Source: Rubrivivax albus (GTDB taxonomy: Bacteria; Pseudomonadota; Gammaproteobacteria; Burkholderiales; Burkholderiaceae_C). Taken from it: 64,000 nucleotides of DNA. The stretch spans positions 248,001-312,000 of the forward strand of contig NZ_SACT01000002.1 in the NCBI RefSeq assembly GCF_004016515.1, in the 5' to 3' direction. Below the pieces are notes generated by a model, which was not told the origin of the DNA, did not search any database, and saw only the letters and a list, made by a program, of their open reading frames with translations. The translations under genes and the position numbers were made by a program. Below, piece after piece: positions 18,313-27,604 of this stretch (within the stretch, counting starts at the first letter, position 1; every line of letters begins with the position of its first letter).

Positions 18313-20318
18313 CCCTCGGTCATCCGGATCAGTTCGGCGCCTTCGGCCACCTGGTCGCCCACGCCACACAGCAGCTCGCCCACGGTGCCGTCGCGCGGCG
18401 CGTGCAGCGTGTGCTCCATCTTCATCGCCTCCATCACGGCCACGGCCTGGCCCTGCTTGACGGCATCGCCAGCCTTCACGGCCAGCGAGATCACCTTGCC
18501 CGGCATCGGCGCCGTCAGCCGGCCCTCGGCGGCCCCGTCGCCGGCATGGGCCAGGCGGTCGACCTCGGTGAGCACCACACTGCCCTCGGGCGCGAAGACG
18601 GCGATGCGTTCGCCCTGGCGGTAGACGCTCAGGCGCAGGCGGCGCTCGCCCAGGGTCAGGTCGTGCGCCCCTGCGCCGAGGTGGGTGGCCGCGAACGGCC
18701 AGCGGGCATCGCCCAGTTCCAGCACCGTGGCACCGTCGTGCAGGCGCGTCAGGTGCGCCACCACCGCGCGGCCGCCGATGTCGAGGTCGAAGCGCCGGCG
18801 CGCACCGCCATGCAGCCGCCAGCCGTCGCGGCGGCTGAAGGGGTCGGCATCCTCGAGTGCGCGCTCCTCGGCCTGCGCCAGCGCGGCCACGCCGGCGGCG
18901 GCCACTTCATCGGCCAGCGGTGGCGCCTCGAACAGCGCCGGACGCTCGCGCTCGATGAGCGCCGTGTCCAGGTCAGCCGTGGCGAACGCGCGCGTGTTCA
19001 CCACCCGGCGCAGGAAGGCCACGTTGGTCTGCAGGCCGACGATGTGCGTGTCGCGCAGGGCCGCGTCCAGCCGCGCCAGCGCCTGCGCGCGCGTCTCGCC
19101 CCAGACGATGAGCTTGGCGATCATCGAGTCGTACCAGGGGCTGATGGCGTCGCCTTCGTCGAAGCCGCGGTCGATGCGCGGCAGCCGACCGTCGTCCGGG
19201 CTGCGCGCGAAGGCCACGTGCGCCGGCCAGCGGGCCACGTGCAGCGCACCGGTGGCAGGCAGGAAGTTGGCGTCCGGGTTCTCGGCGCAGATGCGCGCCT
19301 CGATGGCGTGGCCACGGATGGCCAGTTCGGCCTGTGCCTTCGGCAGCGGCTCGCCGGCGGCCACGCGCAACTGCCATTCCACCAAGTCCAGCCCGGTGAT
19401 GGCCTCGGTGACCGGGTGCTCCACCTGCAGCCGGGTGTTCATCTCCATGAAGTAGAAGCGGATGTCACCGTCGTCCAGTTCCTCGGCGATGAACTCCACC
19501 GTGCCGGCACCGACGTAGCCCACGGCCTGGGCCGCGGCCACGGCTGCGGCGCCCATCTCCGCACGGCGGGCTTCGCTCATGCCGGGCGCGGGCGCCTCCT
19601 CGAACACCTTCTGGTGGCGGCGCTGCACCGAGCAGTCGCGCTCGAAGAGGTGCACGCAGCGGCCCTGCGTGTCGGCGAAGACCTGGATCTCGATGTGGCG
19701 CGGGCGCGTAACGTAGCGCTCCACCAGCACGTGGTCGCTGCCGAAGCTGGCCTTGGCCTCGCGCTGGCAGGAGGCGAGCGCATCGGCGAAGTCTGCCGCG
19801 CGCTCCACACGGCGCATGCCCTTGCCGCCCCCGCCGGCGCTGGCCTTGATCAGCACCGGGTAGCCGATGCGCTCGGCCTCGCGCGCCAGCAGCGCGGGGT
19901 CGTTGTCGTCACCGTGGTAGCCGGGCACCAGCGGCACGCCGGCCTTTTCCATCAGCGCCTTGGCGGCGGCCTTGCTGCCCATCGCAGCGATGGCCTTCGG
20001 CGGCGGGCCGATGAAGACCAGGCCGGCGGCGGCGCAGGCCTGCGCGAAATCCTCGTTCTCCGACAGGAAGCCGTAGCCCGGGTGCACGGCCTGCGCGCCG
20101 GTGGCCTGGGCGGCTTCCAGGATGCGCTGCCAGCGCAGGTAGCTGTCGCGGGCCGGCGCGCTGCCGATGTGCACCGCCTCGTCGCAGGCGGCCACGTGGC
20201 GCGCGTTCGCGTCGGCGTCGGAATACACGGCCACGGTGCGCACGCCCAGGCGGCGCGCTGTGGCGGCAACGCGGCACGCGATCTCGCCGCGGTTGGCAAT
20301 GAGGATCTTGTCAAACAT
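18309..20318 (-). CDS. liuD: 3-methylcrotonyl-CoA carboxylase alpha (biotin) subunit
   Basis: A 669-residue biotin carboxylase plus biotin carrier protein. The N-terminus MFDKILIANRGEIACRV, the ATP-binding GGGGKGMR, ERDCSVQRRHQKV and EMNTRLQVEHPVTE are typical biotin carboxylase motifs. The C-terminal biotinyl domain has the modified Lys in EAMKMEH. It carboxylates biotin using ATP and bicarbonate for the beta subunit, in leucine and isovalerate breakdown. Acetyl-, propionyl- and geranyl-CoA carboxylase subunits look alike; the choice of methylcrotonyl-CoA rests on the neighbouring beta subunit and hydratase. It overlaps genes on both sides. Confidence 0.9.
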   Translation of the reverse strand: MFDKILIANRGEIACRVAATARRLGVRTVAVYSDADANARHVAACDEAVHIGSAPARDSYLRWQRILEAAQATGAQAVHPGYGFLSENEDFAQACAAAGLVFIGPPPKAIAAMGSKAAAKALMEKAGVPLVPGYHGDDNDPALLAREAERIGYPVLIKASAGGGGKGMRRVERAADFADALASCQREAKASFGSDHVLVERYVTRPRHIEIQVFADTQGRCVHLFERDCSVQRRHQKVFEEAPAPGMSEARRAEMGAAAVAAAQAVGYVGAGTVEFIAEELDDGDIRFYFMEMNTRLQVEHPVTEAITGLDLVEWQLRVAAGEPLPKAQAELAIRGHAIEARICAENPDANFLPATGALHVARWPAHVAFARSPDDGRLPRIDRGFDEGDAISPWYDSMIAKLIVWGETRAQALARLDAALRDTHIVGLQTNVAFLRRVVNTRAFATADLDTALIERERPALFEAPPLADEVAAAGVAALAQAEERALEDADPFSRRDGWRLHGGARRRFDLDIGGRAVVAHLTRLHDGATVLELGDARWPFAATHLGAGAHDLTLGERRLRLSVYRQGERIAVFAPEGSVVLTEVDRLAHAGDGAAEGRLTAPMPGKVISLAVKAGDAVKQGQAVAVMEAMKMEHTLHAPRDGTVGELLCGVGDQVAEGAELIRMTEG

Positions 20319-20943
20319 GGTTCAGCCTTCTTTCGGGCCGGAATCGGCGCCACAGGGCTCGGACGAACTTGAACGTGAATTGGATCAGCACGAGAGCGAA
20401 CAGGATCCCGAACACGACGGCGCCAGCGGCCCAGAGCGGATGCTCCCAGGCCAGCCACAGCAAGGCGGGCACGGAGAGATCGCCCAGCAACGACAGCCCG
20501 ATGTTGGAGAAGGGCTCCGGCGAGGTGTTGACCGCCGCCCGCGTGCTGGCCTTGGCCACGTGGCTGGTGGCCGCCAGCGTGCCCCCCAGCAGCGCGGCCA
20601 GCAGCGCCCATTGCTGCTGCTCGCCGCCGAGTACGCCACCGAACACGCCCGCGGCCAGCGCGGCGCCAGCAGGCACGCGGATGACGGTGTGCAGCGCATC
20701 CCAGGCCGAGTCGACCATCGGCACCTTGTCGGCCACGAACTCCACCAGCAGCAGCGCGCCGCTGCCCCACAGCACCACCGGCTGCTGCAGCAACTGCAGG
20801 CCGTCGGGCAGCGGGATCCAGCCCAGGTGGCCGGCCAGCCCGGTGAGGAAGACCACGGCGTACAGCCGCATGCCGCTGGCCCAGCCCAGCGCGGCGGCCA
20901 GGGCCAGCAGTTCGGCGGTGCCGAAGTTCAGGCCGCCTTCCAC
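20311..20943 (-). CDS. DUF4126 integral membrane protein
   Basis: A 210-residue membrane protein from a GTG at 20943 inside the end of liuC. Several hydrophobic segments are visible, with DUF4126 features such as GWASGMRLYAVVFLTGLAGHLGWIPLP, FVADKVPMVDSAWDALHTVIR and GGTLAATSHVAKASTRAAVNTSPEPFSNIGLSLLGD. The family has no assigned function. It overlaps liuC by 16 bases and liuD by 8, so it is embedded in the leucine operon, which is unexpected for a catabolic cluster. No other start codon fits before the first hydrophobic segment. Confidence 0.8.
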   Translation of the reverse strand: MEGGLNFGTAELLALAAALGWASGMRLYAVVFLTGLAGHLGWIPLPDGLQLLQQPVVLWGSGALLLVEFVADKVPMVDSAWDALHTVIRVPAGAALAAGVFGGVLGGEQQQWALLAALLGGTLAATSHVAKASTRAAVNTSPEPFSNIGLSLLGDLSVPALLWLAWEHPLWAAGAVVFGILFALVLIQFTFKFVRALWRRFRPERRLNHV

Positions 20944-21710
20944 GCCGGGTCCCGCTTGTGGAGGAACGAGGCGATGCCCTCGCGGCCTTCGTCGCTGACG
21001 CGGATGTCGGCGATGCGGCGCGCCGTCTCGGCACGCAGCGGCTCGTCGATGGCGCGGCCGGCCACGTCCTGCACCAGGGCCTTGCAGGCCTTCACCGCGG
21101 CAGGGCCGTTGGCCACCAGCGTGGCGACGATGCCGTCCACCGTGGCGTCCAGCAGCGCCGCCGGCACACATTCGTGCACTAAGCCCAGCTGCGTGGCGCG
21201 CGCAGCATCGAATCGTTCGGCGGTGGTGAAGTAGCGGCGCGACGCCTGCTCGCCCAACGCCTTGACCACGTAGGGGCCGATGGTGGCCGGCAGCAGACCC
21301 AGGCGGGCTTCGGACAGGCAGAAGCTCACGCCTTCGGCTGCCACCAGCACGTCGCACACCGCGGCCAGGCCCATGCCGCCGGCGTAGCAGTCGCCGTGCA
21401 CGCGGCCGACGATGGGTAGCGGGCAGCGGAACAGCGTCCACAACATGTCGGCCAGTGCCTGCGCGTCGGCGCGGTTCTGCTCCCAGGTGTAGCCGGCCAT
21501 CGCGCGCATCCAGTTCAGGTCGGCGCCGGCGCAGAAGGCCTTGCCGTGGCCACCGAGCACGATGGCGCGCAGCGAGGCATCGGCACCCAGGCGGGTGAAG
21601 GCCTCGGAGAGCTCGGCGATCACGCCGTCGTTGAAGGCGTTGCGGACTTCGGGGCGGTTCAGGTAGACGCGGGCCACCGGCCCCTGGATCTGGATGTCGA
21701 GGGTGCTCAT
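20928..21710 (-). CDS. liuC: Methylglutaconyl-CoA hydratase (crotonase family)
   Basis: A 260-residue crotonase-fold enzyme. The CoA pocket GKAFCAGADLNWM and the oxyanion-hole segment GDCYAGGMGLAAVCDV are intact, and the Glu aligned with crotonase Glu164 is present (CLSEARLGLLPATIGPYV). In leucine breakdown it hydrates 3-methylglutaconyl-CoA to HMG-CoA. The assignment among crotonases is by context: it is flanked by an acyl-CoA dehydrogenase and both methylcrotonyl-CoA carboxylase genes in one overlapping operon. It starts three bases after the dehydrogenase stop. Confidence 0.85.
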   Translation of the reverse strand: MSTLDIQIQGPVARVYLNRPEVRNAFNDGVIAELSEAFTRLGADASLRAIVLGGHGKAFCAGADLNWMRAMAGYTWEQNRADAQALADMLWTLFRCPLPIVGRVHGDCYAGGMGLAAVCDVLVAAEGVSFCLSEARLGLLPATIGPYVVKALGEQASRRYFTTAERFDAARATQLGLVHECVPAALLDATVDGIVATLVANGPAAVKACKALVQDVAGRAIDEPLRAETARRIADIRVSDEGREGIASFLHKRDPAWKAA

Positions 21711-21713
21711 CGT

Positions 21714-22847
21714 TCAATACCTCTTCGCGGCCTCGTCCAGCATCACCTCCGTGGCACCGCCGCCGATGCCCAGCACGCGCGCATCGCGCCACAGGCGCTC
21801 CACCGGCGTGCCGGTCATGAAACCCATGCCGCCGTGGAACTGCTGGCAGGTGGCGGTGACCTCGTTGACCAGCTCGCCGGTCAGCGACTTCAGCAGCGAC
21901 ACGTCCTGCACGATGTCGTGGCCCTGCGTGACCCGCCAGGCGCAGTGCCAGGTGTAGGCCTCGGCGGCGCGGGTCTTGGCGTCGCACATCGCCAGGCGCT
22001 GGCGGATGGCCTGCTTGTCCCACAGCGGTGCGCCGAAGGCCTGGCGTGTGGTGACGTGCTCCAGCGCCAGGCGGATGGCCTGACGGCAGTGGCCCACGGC
22101 CATGGCCGCCAGCGCGATGCGTTCGGTCTGGAAGTTCTTCATCACCGCGTAGAAGCCCTTGTGCTCCATGCCCAGCAGGTGCGACGCCGGCACGCGGCAG
22201 GCGTCGAAATGCAGCTCGGCGGTGTCGCTGCTGCGCCAGCCGGTCTTGTCCAGGCTGCGGCCGACGCTGAAGCCGGGCGTGCCCTTCTCCACCGCGAAGA
22301 TCGAGATGTCGCGCTTGCCTTCGCCGGTGCGCGCGGCCACGAAGTAGAGGTCGGCGTGCACGCCGTTGGTGATGAACAGCTTGCTGCCGTCGATCACGTA
22401 GTGGTCGCCATCGCGGCGCGCGGTGCTGCGGAGGCCGGCCACGTCCGAGCCCGCGCCGGGCTCGGTGACGGCCACCGCGGTGATGGTCTCGCCGCGGCAG
22501 ATGCCGGGCATCCAGCGTGCCTTCTGCGCGGCGTTGCCACCGTGGTGCAGGTGCGGGCTGGCCATGTCGGTGTGCACCAGCACGGTGATGATGAAGCCGC
22601 CGAAGGTGCTGTCCGACAGCGCATCGGCGAAGGCCAGGTTGGTCAGCGCATCGGCGCCGGCGCCGCCGTACTCGGGCTCGTACATCAGCCCGAAGAAGCC
22701 GGCCTCGCCCATGTGGCGCAGCACGCTGCGCGGCACCATCCCGTCGCGCTCCCACTGCGCCGCGTGCGGCTCCACCTCGCGCGCGATGAAGCGCCGAACC
22801 TGCTCGCGCAGCAGTTCGTGGTCTTCGGTCAGGTAGGTGTTGGACAT
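21714..22847 (-). CDS. Acyl-CoA dehydrogenase of the leucine operon (IVD/LCAD-type base)
   Basis: A 377-residue flavoprotein oxidising an acyl-CoA to the 2-enoyl-CoA and passing electrons to ETF. Typical blocks are [24 protein letters not shown] and QQFHGGMGFMTGTPVERLWRDARV. The catalytic base seems to be Glu242 (NFQTERIAL), the position used by isovaleryl- and long-chain enzymes, because the usual C-terminal YEGT is IGGGAT. The true isovaleryl-CoA dehydrogenase is at 42715-43896, so this paralogue may serve a related branched or citronellyl-like substrate, or a backup role. It lies ten bases after liuB. Confidence 0.88.
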   Translation of the reverse strand: MSNTYLTEDHELLREQVRRFIAREVEPHAAQWERDGMVPRSVLRHMGEAGFFGLMYEPEYGGAGADALTNLAFADALSDSTFGGFIITVLVHTDMASPHLHHGGNAAQKARWMPGICRGETITAVAVTEPGAGSDVAGLRSTARRDGDHYVIDGSKLFITNGVHADLYFVAARTGEGKRDISIFAVEKGTPGFSVGRSLDKTGWRSSDTAELHFDACRVPASHLLGMEHKGFYAVMKNFQTERIALAAMAVGHCRQAIRLALEHVTTRQAFGAPLWDKQAIRQRLAMCDAKTRAAEAYTWHCAWRVTQGHDIVQDVSLLKSLTGELVNEVTATCQQFHGGMGFMTGTPVERLWRDARVLGIGGGATEVMLDEAAKRY

Positions 22848-22857
22848 GCCGCCGGCC

Positions 22858-24468
22858 TCACATGCGGAAGACGCCGAACTGCGGCCGCTCCGGGATCGGC
22901 GCGTTCAGGCTGGCGCTGAGCCCCAGCGCCAGCACGCGGCGCGTGTCGGCCGGGTCGATGACGCCATCGTCCCAGAGCCGGGCGCTGGCGTAGTACGGGT
23001 GGGCCTGGTGCGCGAACTGGTCGAGGATGGGCTGCTTGAACGCGGCCTCCTCGTCGGCGCTCCAGGCGCCGCCCCTGGCCTCGATGCCGTCACGCTTGAC
23101 GGTGGCCAGCACGCTGGCGGCCTGCTCGCCGCCCATCACGCCGATGCGCGCGTTCGGCCACATCCACAGGAAGCGCGGGCTGTACGCGCGGCCGCACATG
23201 CCGTAGTTGCCGGCGCCGAAGCTGCCACCGATGATGACGGTGAACTTGGGCACCGTGGCCGTGGCCACCGCCGTGACCATCTTCGCGCCGTGCTTGGCGA
23301 TGCCTTCGGCCTCGTACTTGCGGCCGACCATGAAGCCGGTGATGTTCTGCAGGAAGACCAGCGGCACGCGGCGCTGGCAGCACAGTTCGATGAAGTGCGC
23401 ACCCTTCATGGCGCTCTCGCTGAACAGCACGCCGTTGTTGGCCACGATGCCCACCGGCATGCCTTCGATGTGCGCGAAGCCAGTGACCAGCGTGCTGCCG
23501 TAGCGGGCCTTGAACTCGTCGAAGTCGGAACCGTCGACGATGCGGGCGATGACCTCGCGCACGTCGTAGGGCTTGCGCGCGTCCGTCGGGATCACGCCGT
23601 GCAGTTCCGTCGGGTCGTACAGGGGTGGCTTCGGTGGCTGCAGGCGCACCTGTTCGGCCTTGCGCCAGTTGAGGTTGCCCACCACGCTGCGCGCCAGCGC
23701 CAGCGCGTGCAGGTCGTTTTCGGCCAGGTGGTCGGCCACGCCCGACAGCCGCGTGTGCACGTCGCCGCCACCCAGGTCCTCGGCGCTGACCACCTCGCCG
23801 ATGGCCGCCTTCACCAGCGGCGGGCCACCCAGGAAAATCGTGCCCTGGTTCTTGACGATGATGGTCTCGTCGCTCATCGCCGGCACGTAGGCGCCGCCTG
23901 CGGTGCAGCTGCCCATCACCACCGCGATCTGCGGGATGCCCTGGGCGCTCATGTTGGCCTGGTTGAAGAAGATGCGGCCGAAGTGCTCGCGGTCCGGGAA
24001 CACCTCGTCCTGGTTGGGCAGGTTGGCGCCGCCGCTGTCCACCAGGTAGACGCAGGGCAGGCGGTTCTGCAGCGCGATCTCCTGCGCGCGCAGGTGCTTC
24101 TTCACCGTGACGGGGTAGTAGGTGCCACCCTTCACGGTGGCGTCGTTGCACACGACCATGCACTCGACGCCGCCGACACGCCCGATGCCGGCGATCATGC
24201 CGCCGCCCGGTGCGGCGCCGTCGTACATGTCGTGGCCGGCCAGCGCGCCGATTTCCAGGAACGGCGTGTCGGGGTCGAGCAGCATCTCCACGCGCTCGCG
24301 CGGCAGCAGCTTGCCACGCGCGGTGTGCCGGGCCCGCGCCGACTCGCCGCCGCCCAGGGCAATCAGCGCCAGCTTCGCGTTGAGGTCGGCCACCATGAGC
24401 CGCATGGCGTCGGCGCTGGCCTTGAAGTCGGCGCCTCGCGGGTTGAGCTTGGAGGTCAGCGTGGGCAT
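22858..24468 (-). CDS. liuB: 3-methylcrotonyl-CoA carboxylase beta subunit
   Basis: A 536-residue carboxyltransferase subunit that transfers CO2 from carboxybiotin to methylcrotonyl-CoA. Features include the N-terminal crotonase-like half with [46 protein letters not shown] and [17 protein letters not shown], and the C-terminal half with [21 protein letters not shown] and [17 protein letters not shown]. The glycine-rich CoA loops are complete. It is the first gene of the operon running to 17597, with a LiuR-type palindrome 36 bases upstream of the ATG. Confidence 0.93.
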   Translation of the reverse strand: MPTLTSKLNPRGADFKASADAMRLMVADLNAKLALIALGGGESARARHTARGKLLPRERVEMLLDPDTPFLEIGALAGHDMYDGAAPGGGMIAGIGRVGGVECMVVCNDATVKGGTYYPVTVKKHLRAQEIALQNRLPCVYLVDSGGANLPNQDEVFPDREHFGRIFFNQANMSAQGIPQIAVVMGSCTAGGAYVPAMSDETIIVKNQGTIFLGGPPLVKAAIGEVVSAEDLGGGDVHTRLSGVADHLAENDLHALALARSVVGNLNWRKAEQVRLQPPKPPLYDPTELHGVIPTDARKPYDVREVIARIVDGSDFDEFKARYGSTLVTGFAHIEGMPVGIVANNGVLFSESAMKGAHFIELCCQRRVPLVFLQNITGFMVGRKYEAEGIAKHGAKMVTAVATATVPKFTVIIGGSFGAGNYGMCGRAYSPRFLWMWPNARIGVMGGEQAASVLATVKRDGIEARGGAWSADEEAAFKQPILDQFAHQAHPYYASARLWDDGVIDPADTRRVLALGLSASLNAPIPERPQFGVFRM

Positions 24469-24504
24469 GCAGGCGGTCTCCGGCAGGGCCGATCGGGTTC
24501 TGGG

Positions 24505-24531
24505 TTGACGTTTACGTTAACGTCAATTGTA
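24505..24531 (-). promoter_or_regulatory. LiuR-type operator and -10 element of the liuB operon
   Basis: A 22-base dyad, TTGACG-N10-CGTCAA with core TTTACGTTAA, spans 24505-24526 (one mismatch between arms). On the minus strand TACAAT (24526-24531) directly precedes it, where a -10 hexamer would be, so the dyad covers the likely transcription start. No convincing -35 is seen. The match to three other copies in the window supports LiuR binding. Confidence 0.75.
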
Positions 24532-24599
24532 GGGATCCGGGCCTCGGGCTTTCACCCGGGAACGGCATGCTGGCAGGCGCGCGCGGCCTGCCGTTCACT

Positions 24600-24619
24600 G
24601 GGGTAGCGTAACCGACCCC
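24600..24619. promoter_or_regulatory. Inverted repeat before the LuxR-type gene
   Basis: GGGGT-N10-ACCCC lies 35 bases before the regulator's ATG. The spacing resembles sites of LuxR-family dimers, so autoregulation is possible. A separate 7-bp stem (GGCAGGC...GCCTGCC, 24572-24592) lies nearby in the same divergent gap. Confidence 0.35.
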
Positions 24620-24654
24620 TGGTCAGCGGCACGCGCCTTGCCTACCATCGGACC

Positions 24655-25371
24655 ATGCACCTGAGCACGCGCGAACAGCACGCCCTGGCCCGTGTGTTCG
24701 CGCTGCTGGCCGAGGGCCATGCGCCGCGCCCGCTTCGGCTGGCATTGGGCGAAGCGCTGCTGGACCTGCTGCAGGCCGACCACTTCGCGTCCTTCGTCTG
24801 GGATGGCGAGCGCGGCGTCTTCCAGGATGGCGTGTGGCTGAACATGGACGCGGCCAACCTGGCCGCCTACGACGCCTGGTTCCAGCACCACGACCCGATC
24901 ACGCTGAAGCTGCAGGCCTGCCGGCACGCCACCGAGGTCAGCGAGGTGATGCCCTACGACGCGCTGCGCCGCACGGCCTTCTTCAACGACTTCCTGGCCC
25001 GCGACGGGCTGCACTGGGGCATCAACCTGCACGCCTTCGAAGGGGACCATGCGCTGGGCGACCTGCGCATCTGGCGCGGCCGGCAACGGGTTGGCTTCGA
25101 CGCGCACGACAAGGCCCTGCTCGACCTCGTGGAGCCGGCCTTCGTGGCCGCGCTGGCACGGCAGCGGGCCGACGACACGGCCGCAAGACTGAGTCCCCGC
25201 GAGCGCGCGGTGGCGCTGGCGCTGCGCCGCGGCCTGACCGACAAGCAGATCGCGCGCGAGCTGGACCTCGCGGTGACCAGCGTGCGCACCTACCTCGTCA
25301 GGCTGCAGCAGAAGACCGGTGCGCAACGCCGCGCCGGCATCGCCGCCTGGGCATCGCGGCTGGAGGACTGA
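24655..25371 (+). CDS. LuxR-family transcriptional regulator
   Basis: A 238-residue protein. The C-terminal 60 residues form a LuxR/GerE helix-turn-helix (LSPRERAVALALRRGLTDKQIARELDLAVTSVRTYLVRLQQKTG). The N-terminal 170 residues (HFASFVWDGERGVFQDGVW, HHDPITLKLQACRHATEVSEVM) are a sensor-like domain that I cannot place with confidence; the invariant residues of acyl-homoserine-lactone receptors are not clearly present. It is divergent from liuB and convergent with the amidase gene, ending seven bases before that gene's stop. Its target and ligand are unknown. Confidence 0.8.
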   Translation: MHLSTREQHALARVFALLAEGHAPRPLRLALGEALLDLLQADHFASFVWDGERGVFQDGVWLNMDAANLAAYDAWFQHHDPITLKLQACRHATEVSEVMPYDALRRTAFFNDFLARDGLHWGINLHAFEGDHALGDLRIWRGRQRVGFDAHDKALLDLVEPAFVAALARQRADDTAARLSPRERAVALALRRGLTDKQIARELDLAVTSVRTYLVRLQQKTGAQRRAGIAAWASRLED

Positions 25372-25378
25372 ACCCGGC

Positions 25379-26869
25379 TCAGCGCCGCGGCGGTGGCAGC
25401 CGGCCGAGCAGCCGCTCGATCGACAGCCCCAGGCCGACGAGCGCGCGGTCGCTGCCCGGGGGCCCGTCGAGCTCCAGGCCCACCGGCAGGCTGGTGGTCG
25501 GGCCCAGGCCGCCGGGCAGCTGCAGCCCGGGCAGGCCGGCGTTGCTGCCGGGGTCGGTGTTGCGGATCGCGCCCATGAAGACCTCGACGCTGCTCGACTC
25601 GGGACCGGCCCGCATCGCCACGTGCGGCACGGTGGGAAACAGCAGCGCCTGCACGCGATGGCTGCGGAACAGGTCGGCGTACAGCGCCTGCAGCGCCGGC
25701 CGGCCGCTGCGCATGGCCGCCTCGTAGGCGGGCTGGGTGTCCACCAGCGTGTTGCCCGGGCCGGGCAGCTTGCGCGGGATGACCAGGGCCTCGTAGGTGC
25801 CCTTCACGTCGGGGCTGACGGCAGCAGCTGCCAGTTGCCCGATCGTCACGCCGCTGCCGCTGCGGGCCAGGTAGGCGACCATGTCGTCGTGGGCCTCGTA
25901 CATCGCGATGGGGAAGCTCACGGCGCCATTGAGTCCGGGCAACGTGGGCGCGGCGATCTCGACCAGCTCGACGCCGGCGGCCCGCAGCTGCCGCAGCGTG
26001 GCGTCGAAGACCGCCTGCGTATCGGCATCCAGCCCGGCGACGAGTTCCTTCACCAGGCCCAGCCGCACACCGCGCAGCGGGGTCGGCGCGACGGCCGCGT
26101 CGCCGGTGATCACACGGTCCAGCAGTTCGACGTCGGCCATCGACAGCGCCATCGGGCCGGCGGTGTCGCGCGTGTGCGAGATCGGGGCGATGCCCTCGGC
26201 AGGGTAGCGGCCCATCGTCGGTCGCAGGCTGGCGCAGCCGTTGAAGGCGCAGGGGATGCGCACCGAGCCGCCGGTGTCGGTGCCAAGGCCCGCCACGACC
26301 ACGCGCGCACCGATCGCGGCACCGGTGCCGGACGACGAGCCGCCGGCGCTGCGGCGGCGGTCGTAGGCGTTGCGCACGCCCGGCGCGGGGCCGGTCTGGA
26401 ACGTCGGGTTCCAGCCGGAGATGCCGAACGCCAGCTCGTGCATGTTGGTCTTGCCCAGCACCACGGCACCGGCGGCGCGCAGCCGGGCCGCCACCGGTGC
26501 GTCGGCGCGTGGCACGTAGGTCTTCAGCGCCGGCGTGCCGGCCGTGCTGGGCAGGCCGGCCACCTCGATGTTGTCCTTGATCACGATCGGCACACCGGCC
26601 AACGGCCCGCAGGTGCCCCCTTGACGGGCATCCTGCGCACGGGCCGCCGCCAACGCGCCGGCCTCGTCGAGCGTGACGAAGGCGTTGAGGCCGGCGGTGG
26701 CGCGTGCGCGCGCCAGGGCCTGGCGCACCAGGTCCTCGCTGCGCACATGGCCGGCACAGACCAGCGCCGCGGTGGCGCCGGTGGCCAGGGGTTCGGGCGC
26801 GGCGGCGTGCAAGCTCGCCGGCAGCAGCGTGGCGGTCGCCGCGACGGCGAGGGTCTGGCGCAGGGTCAT
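25379..26869 (-). CDS. Exported amidase-signature hydrolase
   Basis: A 496-residue amidase-signature enzyme with an N-terminal signal peptide (MTLRQTLAVAATATLLPASLHAA) directing it to the periplasm. The catalytic triad Lys98 (VIVIKDN), cis-Ser178 (AGGSSSG) and nucleophile Ser202 (DTGGSVRIP) is complete. It should hydrolyse an amide, but the substrate is not predictable from sequence. The ATG at 26869 is preferred because GGGAG lies six bases upstream of it; an ATG at 26875 would have no spacer. Its stop faces the stop of the LuxR-type gene. A monocistronic unit is likely. Confidence 0.88.
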   Translation of the reverse strand: MTLRQTLAVAATATLLPASLHAAAPEPLATGATAALVCAGHVRSEDLVRQALARARATAGLNAFVTLDEAGALAAARAQDARQGGTCGPLAGVPIVIKDNIEVAGLPSTAGTPALKTYVPRADAPVAARLRAAGAVVLGKTNMHELAFGISGWNPTFQTGPAPGVRNAYDRRRSAGGSSSGTGAAIGARVVVAGLGTDTGGSVRIPCAFNGCASLRPTMGRYPAEGIAPISHTRDTAGPMALSMADVELLDRVITGDAAVAPTPLRGVRLGLVKELVAGLDADTQAVFDATLRQLRAAGVELVEIAAPTLPGLNGAVSFPIAMYEAHDDMVAYLARSGSGVTIGQLAAAAVSPDVKGTYEALVIPRKLPGPGNTLVDTQPAYEAAMRSGRPALQALYADLFRSHRVQALLFPTVPHVAMRAGPESSSVEVFMGAIRNTDPGSNAGLPGLQLPGGLGPTTSLPVGLELDGPPGSDRALVGLGLSIERLLGRLPPPRR

Positions 26870-26966
26870 GGGCATCTCCCGGGCCGCGGGCTGCGGCATG
26901 CCCCGAGGATGTCAGCCAGGCGCCACGGCGTCTGTCATCGAAACCGACGACAGGCCTCGCCCGCCG

Positions 26967-27572
26967 TCAGAACGGCCCGCTCTCCAGCCAGCGCTCGATC
27001 TGCGGCCGGCGGTCGTTGCCCCAGAACGGCTCGCCGTCGACGATGAAGAAGGGGGCGCCGAAGACGCCGGCGGCGATGGCCTCGTCGTTGGCCTGTTTCA
27101 GGCGCATCTTCCAGACCGGGTCGTTCCAGGCGGCCTCGGCGGCGTCGGCGTCCAGGCCCTCTTCGGCGGCCAGCCCCTTCAGCGCGGCCGGCTCGTGCAG
27201 CGGCACGGCGCGCACGAACATCGCGCGCAGGCCGGCCGTGGCCCAGCGTGCGGCGGCATCGACACCCTGGGTGTCGTGCAGCCACCAGAACACGCGGGCC
27301 GCGTTCTGCGTGGGCACCGGGAATACCGGCGGCGGCGTGTAGGGCACGCCGGCGAAGCGCGCCGAGCGGGCGAAGTCGCGCAGCGAGTACGGCCCCTTCA
27401 TCGGGAAGGCCGTGGGCGGCTTCAGCTCGGCCGCCTGGAAGGTGGCGCCCAGCAGCACGGCGTGGCGCTGCACGGTGCGCCCGTGGCGCGCGGCCACCGC
27501 GTCCACCCATTCGTTGGCGATGTAGGAGTACGGCGACGAGAAGTCGAACCAGAAGCGCAACGGATCCCTCAT
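26967..27572 (-). CDS. DsbA-family 2-hydroxychromene-2-carboxylate isomerase-like protein
   Basis: A 201-residue thioredoxin-fold protein starting MRDPLRFWFDFSSPYSYIANEWV, with the kappa-GST/HCCA isomerase Ser in SSPYSY. YPxKGPY-like (FPMKGPYSLRDFARSARFAGV) and EAIAAGVFGAPFFIVDGEPFWGNDR near the C-terminus are characteristic. It is a paralogue of the protein at 2614-3258 but clearly diverged. It should use glutathione for a cis-trans isomerisation; the substrate is unknown. It is divergently placed against a CbiM-like membrane protein with a 32-base gap. Confidence 0.8.
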   Translation of the reverse strand: MRDPLRFWFDFSSPYSYIANEWVDAVAARHGRTVQRHAVLLGATFQAAELKPPTAFPMKGPYSLRDFARSARFAGVPYTPPPVFPVPTQNAARVFWWLHDTQGVDAAARWATAGLRAMFVRAVPLHEPAALKGLAAEEGLDADAAEAAWNDPVWKMRLKQANDEAIAAGVFGAPFFIVDGEPFWGNDRRPQIERWLESGPF

Positions 27573-27604
27573 CGCGCCATCTTGCACCACCGTAGCATCA
27601 CCGC

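Noticed and set aside
24655..25371. Quorum-sensing receptor assignment for the LuxR-type regulator
   Set aside because: The conserved ligand-pocket residues of acyl-homoserine-lactone receptors are not clearly present, and no synthase gene is near.
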